The notes: generated from the letters alone by a model not told the origin. Shown: positions 1 through 8,111, counted from the first letter of the stretch. The stretch: DNA of 64,000 nucleotides from Inhella proteolytica (GCF_016093275.1 NZ_JAEDAK010000001.1:1-64000), one strand, 5' to 3'. Translations and numbers: made by a program.

Positions 1-1
1 C

Positions 2-130
2 ACGGGCTTGGGCGCTTGGCTCATCGCCTTGCGCTTGGCCCAAAGCCTTATCGACATCACCTCGACCGGCCTGGTTCATCGTGCCATCGGCAGTGATGGA
101 TTCGGCAGGGGAAAGATACGAGGCCTTTAG
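2..130 (+). other. Possible 3' end of a preceding cassette gene
   Basis: Reading from base 2 gives an open frame of 42 codons ending in TAG at 128-130, with a hydrophobic stretch (LGAWLIALRLAQSLIDI). This would suit the C-terminal membrane segment of a protein encoded to the left. A second plus frame is also open to a TGA just after base 150, and the minus strand is open from an ATG at 79 leftwards. The frame therefore cannot be decided from this fragment, and no family is recognised. Confidence 0.25.
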
Positions 131-156
131 CTTGAATCCATTCAAGCTAAAGGCCT
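121..156. repeat. Perfect 17-bp inverted repeat
   Basis: AGGCCTTTAGCTTGAAT (121-137) is followed by CC and then its exact reverse complement (140-156). There is no U-tract, so it is not a standard intrinsic terminator. It may still act as a bidirectional terminator or cruciform at the end of the preceding cassette. Confidence 0.8.
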
Positions 157-159
157 GAC

Positions 160-183
160 CCTGATGCCCCTCAAGGCATCAGG
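160..183. repeat. Perfect 9-bp hairpin beside the 17-bp palindrome
   Basis: CCTGATGCC (160-168), loop CCTCAA, GGCATCAGG (175-183). It lies 3 bp after the preceding palindrome and 16 bp before the first attC-like site. A short T run (GTTT) follows, so it could terminate transcription from the previous cassette. Confidence 0.6.
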
Positions 184-199
184 TTTCAAGGCAATAGGA

Positions 200-262
200 A
201 CATAACTTTCCGCTCAACCGGACCTGCGAAAAGCGCGCAGGCCGGTTAGCTCCACGTTAGGC
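200..262 (+). mobile_element. attC-like recombination site 1
   Basis: R''-like ACATAAC (200-206), 5-nt spacer, L'' arm 212-221 pairing with L' arm 242-250, and R' GTTAGGC (256-262). GCT (212-214) pairs with AGC (248-250) and AACCGG (216-221) with CCGGTT (242-247). This leaves C215 as the extrahelical base expected in attC. The stem continues as CCTGCG/CGCAGG with a second bulge at A222. The R'' box has two mismatches to the complement of R'. The next gene starts 3 bp after the site, as in cassettes. Confidence 0.72.
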
Positions 263-265
263 ATC

Positions 266-907
266 ATGGGCAAAATCGTCGCGATACCAGATTGGGCATC
301 CCCAGCACTTCAAGGACTGTGCTTCTGGCTGGGTTCCCAGCACACGCTCGGTCTTGCTGCAAACATCAGCGAGGGCGCCATCGCGTGGGAATTGATGCGG
401 CTTGTGTTTACGCACAGACTTCCTGATCGTCACCTGGAGGCTGAAGTTTTCTATCGGCACATTCCTGAATTCCTGGCATCCGGTGTGGCTAATGACTCCC
501 GCGAAAGAGCAGATCTCGCAATCGCAAAGAAAGCTCGGATGGATCGAGGAACCTCCTACGCCACAGGTGATGTTGAGGCAGTTATTGAAGTCAAGCACAG
601 CAGATCGAGAAAAGACTTGATTTGGCAAGACATTGATTACTTAGGCGAACGCAGATCGAAGAGCCCAGCAGTTCGGGCGTTCCTTATCTATGCCTCAATC
701 AATGAGAGGCCAGAGGACTTCACGAATATTGATGGTTCTGCAATCACCCCAAGATACCAAGTCACGCCAAGTGGAACCAAGTATCGGGTTCGCAGAGTGT
801 GTCGCGCCACCAAGATCATCCCATCCAAGAACAAGAACGCTACCGGCCACTACGCAATCTTGATCGAGGTCGCGCCACCTCATTCAAAGGCAGCGAATGA
901 TGCCTAA
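266..907 (+). CDS. Cassette protein, possible PD-(D/E)XK nuclease-like fold
   Basis: A 213-residue protein of unknown function. The ATG lies 3 bp after the R' box of attC 1 and the stop codon lies inside the R'' box of attC 2, the packing expected of a gene cassette. In the middle of the protein, RADLAI is followed about 25 residues later by VIEVKHS. That D...ExK spacing is typical of the PD-(D/E)XK nuclease fold, but the assignment is only motif-level and no target-recognition domain is seen. There is no signal peptide or membrane segment, so it is probably cytoplasmic. Base composition is less GC-rich than the neighbouring chromosome, consistent with transfer. A defence or DNA-processing role is possible but not shown. 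Confidence 0.65.
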   Translation: MGKIVAIPDWASPALQGLCFWLGSQHTLGLAANISEGAIAWELMRLVFTHRLPDRHLEAEVFYRHIPEFLASGVANDSRERADLAIAKKARMDRGTSYATGDVEAVIEVKHSRSRKDLIWQDIDYLGERRSKSPAVRAFLIYASINERPEDFTNIDGSAITPRYQVTPSGTKYRVRRVCRATKIIPSKNKNATGHYAILIEVAPPHSKAANDA

Positions 908-995
908 CTGGTTGGTCAAGCCAACGCCCACAAGCCCCGCTTGTGGGGGCCCTCCGTGCTTCGCACTACTGCGCGGCTTACCGCGAGCGTTAGCC
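902..995 (+). mobile_element. attC-like recombination site 2
   Basis: The best of the three sites. R'' GCCTAAC (902-908), 5-nt spacer, L'' GGTCAAGCC (914-922), loop 923-974, L' GGCTTACC (975-982), 6-nt spacer, R' GTTAGCC (989-995). L'' and L' pair perfectly except for C917, the extrahelical base that directs integrase to the bottom strand in known attC sites. R'' and R' are complementary with one mismatch. The loop holds its own hairpin, CCCACAAGC/GCTTGTGGG (927-947). Confidence 0.82.
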
Positions 996-1000
996 ATCAA

Positions 1001-1714
1001 ATGAATCAGCCGCGCTGGCTCGTGGAGATTACGGGCGACAAGTTCCACCTTGAGGATCTGCCTGCATTCTTCCCAGACGGGGATATGTATGTCGTGCTGG
1101 AGGGCGAGCGGTACTACATTGTTGGCTCCGCGCTAGAGGTGGCAGCAGACCACGCAGAAGTTCGCGCGCTGGCTCTGGCTCGGCTAGAAATTTTTGCAGG
1201 GGCGATGAAGCTTCTTTTCGGCCACTACAAGACTCCTATTCTTGCCGGAACGTACAGGGAGCATTCCGATGGAAGGCGTGATGCTTTTGCATCTGGCATG
1301 GTTGCTGAACTGACAATCTTTTCGAAAGTTCGAGCCAATCTGGACGGAGCGACCGGTCCTACCCAGGCGCAAGCGCTAGCGACCGCCTCGATGCAGAACA
1401 AGGCGCTCACAATTGCAATGATCCTGTGGGCTGACGAGGCCAGAACTTGGCCTCGTCTGTATCGCATACTTGATGAGATTGAAGAAGGCCTCGGTAATAC
1501 GGTGAGCAACCTTGACCTTTGCTCGGGCAATCAGCGCGAGCGCTTCATGCGCTCGGCAAATTGCCCGTCTGTTGCTGGCCTAGACGCACGGCATTCCGCC
1601 GGTAACAAAATCCCACCGACAAAGCCCATGACGCTCGTCGAGGCCACGAAATTTATGCAAGGCGTAATGCTAAAAGCTCTTTCTTCTATCGGTAGTCGGG
1701 GTGCTGATGGCTAG
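1001..1714 (+). CDS. Cassette protein of unknown function
   Basis: A 237-residue protein. The ATG at 1001 was chosen because it lies 5 bp after the R' box of attC 2; an in-frame TTG at 941 would place the start inside the attC stem. The C-terminal half carries a TWPRLYRILDEIE segment followed by RFMRSANCPSVAGLDARH and a PPTKPMTLVEA segment, a layout I associate with a common uncharacterised family but cannot name. There is no signal peptide and no membrane helix. The stop overlaps the R'' region of attC 3. Composition matches the preceding cassette rather than the chromosome. Confidence 0.6.
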   Translation: MNQPRWLVEITGDKFHLEDLPAFFPDGDMYVVLEGERYYIVGSALEVAADHAEVRALALARLEIFAGAMKLLFGHYKTPILAGTYREHSDGRRDAFASGMVAELTIFSKVRANLDGATGPTQAQALATASMQNKALTIAMILWADEARTWPRLYRILDEIEEGLGNTVSNLDLCSGNQRERFMRSANCPSVAGLDARHSAGNKIPPTKPMTLVEATKFMQGVMLKALSSIGSRGADG

Positions 1715-1777
1715 CCAGTCGCTCGAGCCGCCTCGCGTCGGCAAGCTTCCGCTCGCGGCACAGCTTCAACGTTGATC
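1709..1777 (+). mobile_element. Degenerate attC-like site 3
   Basis: R''-like GGCTAGC (1709-1715), 5-nt spacer, L'' GCTCGAGCCGC (1721-1731), L' GCGGCACAGC (1755-1764), 6-nt spacer, R' GTTGATC (1771-1777). L'' and L' pair over GCCGC/GCGGC and GCT/AGC with one A-A mismatch and one unpaired C (1724). Box spacing matches the other sites, but the R boxes fit the consensus poorly, so this is the weakest of the three. Confidence 0.5.
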
Positions 1778-1781
1778 TCGG

Positions 1782-2213
1782 ATGGTCATCATGCGCACTA
1801 ATGTCAATCTCAACGAGTTGCGCGACGCCATGGAGTGGGTCAGCGCCGCTGACGCCGCTGCACTCGATTGCGATGCCTATGTTTGCAAAGAGACAGGGAA
1901 GAATTATTGGGCTGGCGAGGGTGTGGAAGAGGAGTTTCCTGAAGACATTGACGACGGAAGTCTGTATGTCTCCGTACCGCACAAACATGATTTTCGTTTG
2001 GGGCGGTCCCTCGCCATTCGGTTCGCGCAAGAGTATGTGTCCAATTTGCTCCAGGCGACCCAAGAATGCTTTCGACGCCGCAAGGCCTATGCGGTTTTAA
2101 AATCCATGCTGGCGCGAACTGGTCAGTTGGAGGCGTGGTATCAGTGTGAAAGCCACGCGATTGACAATGCGTTGCGAGAATGGTGCGAGGAGCAGGGCTT
2201 TAACCCTTGTTGA
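1782..2213 (+). CDS. UPF0158 family protein
   Basis: A 143-residue protein with the pattern of the UPF0158 family: a DAYVCKETGKNYW segment, EEEFPEDIDDGSLYVSVPHKHD, and a C-terminal AYAVLKSMLARTGQLEAWYQ segment. The molecular function of the family is not established. The start could be ATG 1782 or ATG 1791 (140 residues); neither has a strong ribosome-binding site. The gene begins 5 bp after the third attC-like site, so it is probably the last recognised cassette. No attC was found in the 56 bp between its stop and the convergent LysR gene, so the cassette may be truncated on its right side. Confidence 0.7.
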   Translation: MVIMRTNVNLNELRDAMEWVSAADAAALDCDAYVCKETGKNYWAGEGVEEEFPEDIDDGSLYVSVPHKHDFRLGRSLAIRFAQEYVSNLLQATQECFRRRKAYAVLKSMLARTGQLEAWYQCESHAIDNALREWCEEQGFNPC

Positions 2214-2269
2214 TGGAATCTTGTAACTGGTGGATCCATCACCTGCGCGTCAGTCCAATGGGTATGAAT

Positions 2270-3178
2270 TCAAGTTTTAACTGCAATACCTGACCGCACC
2301 GCCAAGAACCTCTCCCGCAACGCCCCATCCCCCTCCCGCCGCCAAGCCGCAAACACCGCCGAAGGCTCCAACTCCTCGGTCAGCGGCTTGAACACCGCCC
2401 CCTGAATCCCCGCCCGGGCAAAGGCCGCCGGCACGATGGACACGCCCAGGCCCTGGGCGACCAGGGAGACGACCGAGAGCCAATGCCGCCCCTCGTGCTG
2501 CAGGCGCGGGTAGAAGCCGTGCTGGCGGCAGATCTCGACGATGCGGGCGTGGTAGTCCGGCGAGCCCTTGCGGGAAAAGAGGATGAAGGGCTGGTCGGCC
2601 AGGCTCTCCAGCGAGACCTGGCGGCGGCGGGCGCCGGGGTGGCTGGCGGGCAGGCAGGCCATGAAGGGTTCGCGGTAGAGCGGCTGGCAGTCCAGCGCGG
2701 GGGGCAGGCGGTCGGTGTGCACCAGGCCGAGGTCCAGCTCTTCCTTCAGCAGGGCCTCGATCTGGTCCTGCGAGTTCAGCTCCACCACCACCACTTCCAC
2801 GCGCGGGTGGGCCTTGGCAAAGGCCTGCAGCCAGTCGGCCAGGCCGTGCTGCAGGGTGGAGCCCACAAAGCCCAAGCGCAAACGGCCGCGTTCGCCGGCC
2901 TGCACCTCGCGCGCCAAGGCACAGGCGGCCTCGGCGCGCTCCAGCAGGCCTAAAGCGCTCGTGCGGAAGGCGGTGCCGGCGGGGGTCAGGCGCACGCCTT
3001 TGCTGTCGCGCTCAAAGAGGCGAGCGCCCACCAGGGCTTCGAGCTGCTGGATGGCGACCGAGAGCGGCGGCTGCGAGATGGCCAGGCGCTGCGCGGCGCG
3101 GCCGAAGTGCAGCTCCTCGGCCAGGGCGGCGAAGCAGCGCAGGTGGCGGAACTCCAGCGCGCGGGTGGGGGTGTTCAT
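2270..3178 (-). CDS. LysR-family transcriptional regulator
   Basis: A 302-residue LysR-type regulator. The N-terminal winged helix-turn-helix covers about residues 9-67 (FRHLRCFAALAEELHFGRAA, SQPPLSVAIQQLE), followed by a two-lobed co-inducer domain from about 95 to 295. It is divergent from the glutaryl-CoA dehydrogenase gene across 119 bp. LysR genes in this position usually control the neighbouring gcdH in proteobacteria, so control of glutaryl-CoA (lysine/aromatic) catabolism by a CoA-ester-like ligand is the likely role, though this is inference from position. It is the first chromosomal gene with typical GC-rich codon use after the cassette block. Confidence 0.9.
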   Translation of the reverse strand: MNTPTRALEFRHLRCFAALAEELHFGRAAQRLAISQPPLSVAIQQLEALVGARLFERDSKGVRLTPAGTAFRTSALGLLERAEAACALAREVQAGERGRLRLGFVGSTLQHGLADWLQAFAKAHPRVEVVVVELNSQDQIEALLKEELDLGLVHTDRLPPALDCQPLYREPFMACLPASHPGARRRQVSLESLADQPFILFSRKGSPDYHARIVEICRQHGFYPRLQHEGRHWLSVVSLVAQGLGVSIVPAAFARAGIQGAVFKPLTEELEPSAVFAAWRREGDGALRERFLAVRSGIAVKT

Positions 3179-3216
3179 TTGCGCGACCTATCGGTGCAGT
3201 GGTTTTCTGAATTGGA

Positions 3217-3227
3217 CACGAATCGTG
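3217..3227. promoter_or_regulatory. Small palindrome in the LysR/gcdH divergent promoter region
   Basis: CACGA-A-TCGTG is a perfect 5-bp inverted repeat 71 bp upstream of the gcdH start and 39 bp upstream of the LysR start. Its position suits a LysR operator half-site pair, but it is short and could be chance. Confidence 0.3.
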
Positions 3228-3297
3228 GCGGGCGGCAATACTGGCAGCCTTTGCGCCCGCCCCCACTTCAGGCGCCACCCCATTCAAGGAACCCACC

Positions 3298-4476
3298 ATG
3301 GCCACCAAGGCAAGCTTTCACTGGGACGACCCGCTGCTGCTGAACAGCCAGCTCACCGACGACGAGCGCATGGTGCGCGACGCCGCGGCGGCCTACTGCC
3401 AGGAGCGCCTGGCGCCGCGCGTGCTGGAGGCCTTCCGCCACGAGAAGACGGACGCGGCGATCTTTCGCGAGATGGGCGAGCTGGGCCTGCTGGGCCCCAC
3501 CATCCCCACCGAGTACGGCGGCGCCGGCCTGAACTACGTCTGCTACGGCCTGGTGGCGCGCGAGTTGGAGCGCATCGACTCCGGCTACCGCTCGATGATG
3601 AGCGTGCAGTCCTCGCTGGTGATGGTGCCGATCTTTGAATTCGGCAATGAGGCCACGAAGCGCAAGTACCTGCCCAAGCTCGCCACCGGGGAGTGGATCG
3701 GCTGCTTCGGCCTGACCGAGCCCAACCACGGCTCGGACCCGGGCTCGATGGTGACGCGCGCCCGCAAGGTGGACGGCGGCTACGAGCTGACGGGCTCGAA
3801 GATGTGGATCACCAACAGCCCGATCGCCGATGTGTTCGTGGTCTGGGCCAAGGACGACGGCGGCCAGATCCGCGGCTTCGTGCTGGAAAAGGGTTGGAAG
3901 GGCCTCAGCGCCCCGGCCATCCACGGCAAGGTGGGCCTGCGCGCCAGCATCACCGGCGAGATCGTCATGGAATCGGTGTTCTGCCCCGAGGAAAACGCCT
4001 TCCCCGAGGTGCGCGGCCTCAAGGGCCCCTTCACCTGCCTGAACAGCGCGCGCTACGGCATTGCCTGGGGCGCGCTGGGTGCGGCCGAGGCCTGCTGGCA
4101 CACCGCGCGCCAGTACACGCTGGACCGCAAGCAGTTCGGCAAGCCCCTGGCGGCGAACCAGCTGGTGCAAAAAAAATTGGCGGACATGCAGACCGAGATC
4201 ACCCTGGGCTTGCAAGGCTGCCTGCGCCTGGGCCGCATGAAGGACGAGGGCACGGCGGCCGTGGAGATCACTTCCATCATGAAGCGCAACAGCTGCGGCA
4301 AGGCGCTGGACATCGCCCGCATGGCGCGCGACATGCTGGGTGGCAATGGCATCAGCGACGAGTTCGGCATCGCCCGCCACCTGGTGAACCTGGAGGTGGT
4401 GAACACCTACGAGGGCACGCATGACATCCACGCCCTCATCCTGGGCCGCGCGCAAACAGGCATCGCGGCGTTCTGA
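3298..4476 (+). CDS. gcdH: Glutaryl-CoA dehydrogenase
   Basis: A 392-residue acyl-CoA dehydrogenase-fold flavoenzyme of the usual glutaryl-CoA dehydrogenase length. It oxidatively decarboxylates glutaryl-CoA to crotonyl-CoA in the lysine, tryptophan and aromatic degradation routes, passing electrons to ETF. Diagnostic features are the substrate-binding arginine in [13 protein letters not shown], the [18 protein letters not shown]/substrate segment, [16 protein letters not shown], and the catalytic glutamate in [18 protein letters not shown] near the C-terminus. It is divergent from a LysR regulator. Its stop codon overlaps the start of the next gene (TGATG), so the two are probably translated together. 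Confidence 0.95.
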   Translation: MATKASFHWDDPLLLNSQLTDDERMVRDAAAAYCQERLAPRVLEAFRHEKTDAAIFREMGELGLLGPTIPTEYGGAGLNYVCYGLVARELERIDSGYRSMMSVQSSLVMVPIFEFGNEATKRKYLPKLATGEWIGCFGLTEPNHGSDPGSMVTRARKVDGGYELTGSKMWITNSPIADVFVVWAKDDGGQIRGFVLEKGWKGLSAPAIHGKVGLRASITGEIVMESVFCPEENAFPEVRGLKGPFTCLNSARYGIAWGALGAAEACWHTARQYTLDRKQFGKPLAANQLVQKKLADMQTEITLGLQGCLRLGRMKDEGTAAVEITSIMKRNSCGKALDIARMARDMLGGNGISDEFGIARHLVNLEVVNTYEGTHDIHALILGRAQTGIAAF

Positions 4477-5342
4477 TGTCGCGGATTGCGCTGATCGGTG
4501 CCGGACGCACCGCGGCGCATCTGGGCCTGGCGCTGGCGGCCCTGGGCCAGCCGGTGCAGGCGCTGGGGGCGCGGGATGCCGAGAAGGCGCGGCCCCTGGC
4601 CATGGCGCTGGGCCTGCCCGTGCTCAGCCCCGCCGAGGCGGTGGCCGCCGCCGATTGGGTGTTCCTGTGCGTGCGCGATGCCGCCATCGAGCCCCTGTGC
4701 GCCGCCTTGCCCTGGCGTGCCGGCCAGCTGGCGTTGCATTGCAGCGGCGCCACCGAACTGAGCGCGTTGGCAGCCGCCCGCGCCGCCGGCGCGGCGGTGG
4801 CGGGCTTTCACCCGCTGCAGCTGATGGCCGACCCGCTGCCGAGCCCTGAAGCGGCGCTGCAGGCCTTTGCAGGCATCCGCATCGGCATCGAGGCCGATGC
4901 CCCCTGGCGTGAAGCGCTCGATGCGTTGGCCGGCACCTTGAGCGCGCAGCCCCTGCACCTGCAAGCCGGGCAGCGCGCCCGCTACCACGCGGCGGCGAAT
5001 GCCGCGGCGTCAAGCCTGCTGGCACCGCTGGACCTGGCCGCCCGCCAGGCGGCCCAGGCGCTGGGCTGCACGCCCGAACAGGCCTGGGAGGCGCTGGCGC
5101 CGCTGGCGCAGGGCACGCTGCGCGCAGCGCAGGCGCGTGGGCTGGCGGGGGCGCTCTCGGGCCCCATGGCGCGGGGCGATGTGGCGGTGCTGGCGGCGCA
5201 TCTGCAGGCCCTGCAGGGGCGGGATGCCGAGCTCTACCGCGGCCTGATGCAGGCCCTGCTGCCGCTGGCGGCGCAGCGGCTCGCGCCCGACGCGCTGGAG
5301 CCCTTGATCAGGGCTTTAGATCGCGCCGCTGGCCCGAGCTGA
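4476..5342 (+). CDS. Rossmann-like and DUF2520 domain-containing protein
   Basis: A 288-residue predicted NAD(P)-dependent oxidoreductase-like protein of unestablished substrate. The N-terminus has a dinucleotide-binding motif (ALIGAGRTAAHLGLAL, residues 4-19). The middle has the family FHPLQ motif, and the C-terminal helical DUF2520 half carries the SGPMARGD segment typical of the family. The ATG overlaps the last base of the gcdH stop codon, indicating a two-gene operon. The next gene is convergent and the two 3' ends overlap by 35 bp (5308-5342). A link to acyl-CoA catabolism is suggested only by position. Confidence 0.85.
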   Translation: MSRIALIGAGRTAAHLGLALAALGQPVQALGARDAEKARPLAMALGLPVLSPAEAVAAADWVFLCVRDAAIEPLCAALPWRAGQLALHCSGATELSALAAARAAGAAVAGFHPLQLMADPLPSPEAALQAFAGIRIGIEADAPWREALDALAGTLSAQPLHLQAGQRARYHAAANAAASSLLAPLDLAARQAAQALGCTPEQAWEALAPLAQGTLRAAQARGLAGALSGPMARGDVAVLAAHLQALQGRDAELYRGLMQALLPLAAQRLAPDALEPLIRALDRAAGPS

Positions 5343-6111
5343 GTCCGAGCGAGAACTCCTGCGCGAAGGCGGGGCTGCGGCGCACCTTCTCGATTGCGTC
5401 CCACACTGTTTGCACCAGGGCCGGCTCGCGTTCGGCCAGCGTGGCGTTGAAGGGCAGGAAGTAGGGCCGCGTGGCCAGGGCAGGGCCGCCGAGTTCGAAG
5501 TCGCGCGCCCACTGCGCTTCTGACAGCAGCTGGGCGGCGTGTTCCTGGTTCAGCAGCGCACCCTGCACGCGCTGCAGGCGCAGGCTTTCCAGCAGGGCGG
5601 TGACGGTGTTGCGCTCTTCCACATGGGCGCCGCGCTCGCGCGCGAACTGCACCACCGAGTAGCCGCGTTCGGCGCCCAGGCCTTCACCCGCACGCGGCCC
5701 GGTGCCGCTGAAGAGCTGGCCGTCCCATTGCACGCCGCTGCCCTTGCGGCGCAGCAGGGCGTAGCCGATCTGGAACAGGCGCTTGTGTTCGTCGGGCTCG
5801 CCCTGGGGGCTGAGCGGGTAGCGCAGGTGCAGCGCGCGCTCGGGCGTGTGGCTGGCGGAGAGCACGGCGTCGAAGCGGCCCTGGCCGGCTTCCTGCAGGC
5901 AGCGCGCCCAGGGCAGGGGGCTGAACTGGAAGCGCAGCTGCGGCAGCAGTTCCTGCACGCGCCGCATCAGCAGATAGGGCGTGGCATCGCCCTCGGGCGC
6001 GCCCAGGGCGGCGTTGGCGCAGACGCGCAGCAGGCGGGGTTCGGCGGCGGCCGAGCCGAGTGCTGCGGTGAGCGGGCCCAGCAGCAGCGCGCGCCGCAGC
6101 AGCGAGGCCAT
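5308..6111 (-). CDS. Orphan periplasmic substrate-binding protein (SBP family 3-like)
   Basis: A 267-residue exported protein with an N-terminal signal peptide (about residues 1-22, LLRRALLLGPLTAALGSAAA) and a two-lobed fold resembling solute-binding protein family 3. The LLRVCANAALG opening and LPWARCLQEAGQGRFDAVLSAS segment are typical. The start ATG overlaps the stop codon of the glucokinase/RpiR gene (TGATG), so translation is probably coupled. No ABC permease or ATPase is adjacent, so its partner is unknown. It may bind a solute for sensing or use transporter subunits encoded elsewhere. A longer upstream in-frame extension overlaps the glucokinase-fusion gene and was rejected. Confidence 0.8.
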   Translation of the reverse strand: MASLLRRALLLGPLTAALGSAAAEPRLLRVCANAALGAPEGDATPYLLMRRVQELLPQLRFQFSPLPWARCLQEAGQGRFDAVLSASHTPERALHLRYPLSPQGEPDEHKRLFQIGYALLRRKGSGVQWDGQLFSGTGPRAGEGLGAERGYSVVQFARERGAHVEERNTVTALLESLRLQRVQGALLNQEHAAQLLSEAQWARDFELGGPALATRPYFLPFNATLAEREPALVQTVWDAIEKVRRSPAFAQEFSLGLSSGQRRDLKP

Positions 6112-8003
6112 CAGCTGCCGCGGCTGTGCGTGGTGAGCGAGGCCAGGGGCGTGGCCAGGCTCACGCCGGGGGCGGTGGCGCGCGCGGCGCGGGTGGGCGG
6201 GGCGGCGGGTTCGTCCAGCGTGGCCAGGGCCTCGGGGGCGCCGCCGCGGCGCATGGCCAGGCCCACGGCCAGGATGTCGATGACCAGCAGGTGCAGGATG
6301 CGGCCCACCATGGGCAGCTGGGTGCTGGGGTCTTCGGCGTGGTCCACCAGCAGGGCCACATCGGCCTTGCGGGCCAGCGGGCTCTGGTTGGCGGTGATGG
6401 CGATGACCTTGGCGCCGCGCAGGCGCGCCTGCTCGGCCACGTCCAGCAGCTCGGGCAGGCGGCCGGCGGCGCTGATGAGCAGGGCCACATCGCCCGGGCC
6501 GAGCACGCGCGCGGCCAGGTGCTGCAGGCGCGGTTCGGTGTGGCTGCTGGCGGGCACGCCGAAGCGCAGGAACTTGAACTGGGCGTCCGCCGCCACGACG
6601 CTGTAGTGGCCGCTGGCGAAGCATTCGATGCGCTTGGCCTGCACCAGCAGGTCGGTGGCGCGGTCAATCGTCTCGCGGTTGATCTGGCTGCGCACCTGCA
6701 GGATGGCGCTGGCGGTGTTGCCCAGCACCTTGGAGCCGAGCTCGACCATGCTGTCGTCCTCCGTCACCTGGGTGTGGGTGACGGGCACGGTGCCGGTGAG
6801 GCTGGAGGCCAGGCGCAGCTTGAAATCGGAAAGGCCCTCGCAGCCCAGGCTGCGGCAGAAGCGGATGACGGTGGGCTGGCTGACGCCGGCGGCCTTGGCG
6901 ATCTCGGCGATCGGATCAGAGAGCAGGGCGCGCGGGCGTGCCAGCACCTGCTCGGCCACGCGCTGCTCGGCCGGGGTGAGCTGGGGCTTGGCGCGGCGCA
7001 CCTGGGCCAGGATGGTGTCGGCGCTGCCGTGCAGCTTCTTGAGCTGCGCTTCCAGGATGGCCGAGGCGCCCTTGAAGGTGGCTTCCTCGGCGGTGATGAC
7101 GTAGGTGGGGATGGCGGCCACGTAGTCGCTGAAGCGGCCGCGTTCCTCGAAGCGGCGGCGGAAGGGCGAGCGCTCGAAGTAGCTGCCCAGGCGCGGCACG
7201 ATGCCGCCGCCCACGAAGATGCCGCCGGTGGCGCCGAGCGTGACGGCCAGGTTGCCGGCCGCGGTGCCCAGCAGCGCGCAGAAGACCTCCAGGGTCTCCA
7301 GGCACAGCGGGTCGTTCTCTTCCAGCGCGGCTTGGGTGATTTCGGGCGCTTGGCGCGGCGGGGCGGCCTGGCCATGCAGTTCGGCCAGCGCGCGGTAGAT
7401 CAGGGCCATGCCGGTGCCCGAGCACAGGCGCTCGAAGGAGACATGCGCGTGCTCGCGCCAGGCGTGGCGCAGGATGGCGATTTCGCGCTCGTCGCGCGGC
7501 GAGAAGCTGGTGTGGCCGCCCTCGGTGCCCAGGGCGATCCAGCCGTCGCCGCTGGGGATCAGGCCGGAGACACCGAGGCCGGTGCCCGAACCCAGCAGGC
7601 CGACCACGCTGTTGGGCACCGCCTGGCCGCCGCCGATCTGGTGCTTGTCTTCGCGGCGCAGGCGCGGCAGGGCCATGGCCAGGGCGGTGAAGTCGTTCAC
7701 CACCACCAGGGTGTCGAAACCCAGGCGCTGGCGCATTTCCTCGATGGAGAACTGCCAGTGGTAGTTCGTCATGCGCACCCGGTCGCCTTCCACCGGGTTG
7801 GCGATGGCGACGGCCGCGTGGGCGATCTCGCCGGTGCCGGGCGGCAGGCCATCCAGGTAGCTGCGCACGGCGGCGTGGAAGTCGGCGTGGTCGGCGCAAC
7901 GCAGCGAAACCATCTGCTCGAACTGACCGGGTTCGGTTTCCAGCGCAAAGCGGGCGTAGGTGCCGCCGATGTCGGCCAGCAGACGGGGACTGTCGAAGCT
8001 CAT
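6111..8003 (-). CDS. glk: Bifunctional glucokinase / RpiR-family transcriptional regulator
   Basis: A 630-residue fusion. Residues 1 to about 330 form a complete ROK-independent glucokinase (LLADIGGTYARFALE phosphate site, NDFTAL, GSGTGLGVSG, GTEGGHTSF, FVGGGIVPRLGSYF) that phosphorylates glucose with ATP. Residues about 345-410 form an RpiR helix-turn-helix (IAEIAKAAGVSQPTVIRFCRSL), and about 455-590 a SIS sugar-phosphate-binding domain. Such fusions are known in Burkholderiales and could couple glucose phosphorylation to gene control by a sugar-phosphate ligand. The gene is divergent from a second glucokinase, with two TGTAG-N5-CTACA operators between them, so autoregulation is likely. The downstream binding-protein gene overlaps it by one base. 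Confidence 0.93.
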   Translation of the reverse strand: MSFDSPRLLADIGGTYARFALETEPGQFEQMVSLRCADHADFHAAVRSYLDGLPPGTGEIAHAAVAIANPVEGDRVRMTNYHWQFSIEEMRQRLGFDTLVVVNDFTALAMALPRLRREDKHQIGGGQAVPNSVVGLLGSGTGLGVSGLIPSGDGWIALGTEGGHTSFSPRDEREIAILRHAWREHAHVSFERLCSGTGMALIYRALAELHGQAAPPRQAPEITQAALEENDPLCLETLEVFCALLGTAAGNLAVTLGATGGIFVGGGIVPRLGSYFERSPFRRRFEERGRFSDYVAAIPTYVITAEEATFKGASAILEAQLKKLHGSADTILAQVRRAKPQLTPAEQRVAEQVLARPRALLSDPIAEIAKAAGVSQPTVIRFCRSLGCEGLSDFKLRLASSLTGTVPVTHTQVTEDDSMVELGSKVLGNTASAILQVRSQINRETIDRATDLLVQAKRIECFASGHYSVVAADAQFKFLRFGVPASSHTEPRLQHLAARVLGPGDVALLISAAGRLPELLDVAEQARLRGAKVIAITANQSPLARKADVALLVDHAEDPSTQLPMVGRILHLLVIDILAVGLAMRRGGAPEALATLDEPAAPPTRAARATAPGVSLATPLASLTTHSRGS

Positions 8004-8096
8004 GCGCGAAGGAATCCAGGGAACGGCGGACGCAAAAACCGGCCGATTATGGAAGCTGCCAGCGGCCCTGGCCGGAAGGGTTTGACCGGGTCAGAC

Positions 8097-8111
8097 TGTA
8101 GGCAAACTACA
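8097..8111. promoter_or_regulatory. HexR/RpiR-like operator A
   Basis: TGTAG-GCAAA-CTACA has perfect 5-bp arms with a 5-bp spacer, 93 bp upstream of the glk-rpiR start. It resembles the operator of HexR, an RpiR-family repressor/activator (TGTAAT-type arms, 15 bp). The same motif recurs at 8207, 42981, 42996, 62523 and 62613. Confidence 0.7.

Larger units (their letters stand above)
1..2213. mobile_element. Putative integron gene-cassette array (no integrase in window)
   Basis: Three short same-strand genes with AT-richer composition than the rest of the window are separated by sites with attC architecture: R'' box, 5-nt spacer, L'' box with one extra unpaired base, variable loop, L' box, 5-6-nt spacer, GTT-containing R' box. 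Cleavage at G^TT would define cassettes of about 257-989 and 990-1771, with a third starting near 1772. The left end of the array lies outside the window. No attC was found after the third gene and no intI gene is present here, so this may be a cluster of attC sites lacking an integrase, or the distal end of an integron. Confidence 0.7.

Noticed and set aside
941-1000. TTG start at 941 for the second cassette gene
   Set aside because: It would put 20 codons inside the attC stem; the ATG at 1001 directly follows the R' box.
2214-2269. A fourth attC after the UPF0158 gene
   Set aside because: The region has a GGTGGATCCATCACC-like partial symmetry but no paired R and L boxes with correct spacing.
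3268-4455. 395-codon frame antisense to glutaryl-CoA dehydrogenase
   Set aside because: Translation is Ala/His/Gln-rich low complexity with no domain, while the opposite strand encodes a full, motif-complete enzyme.
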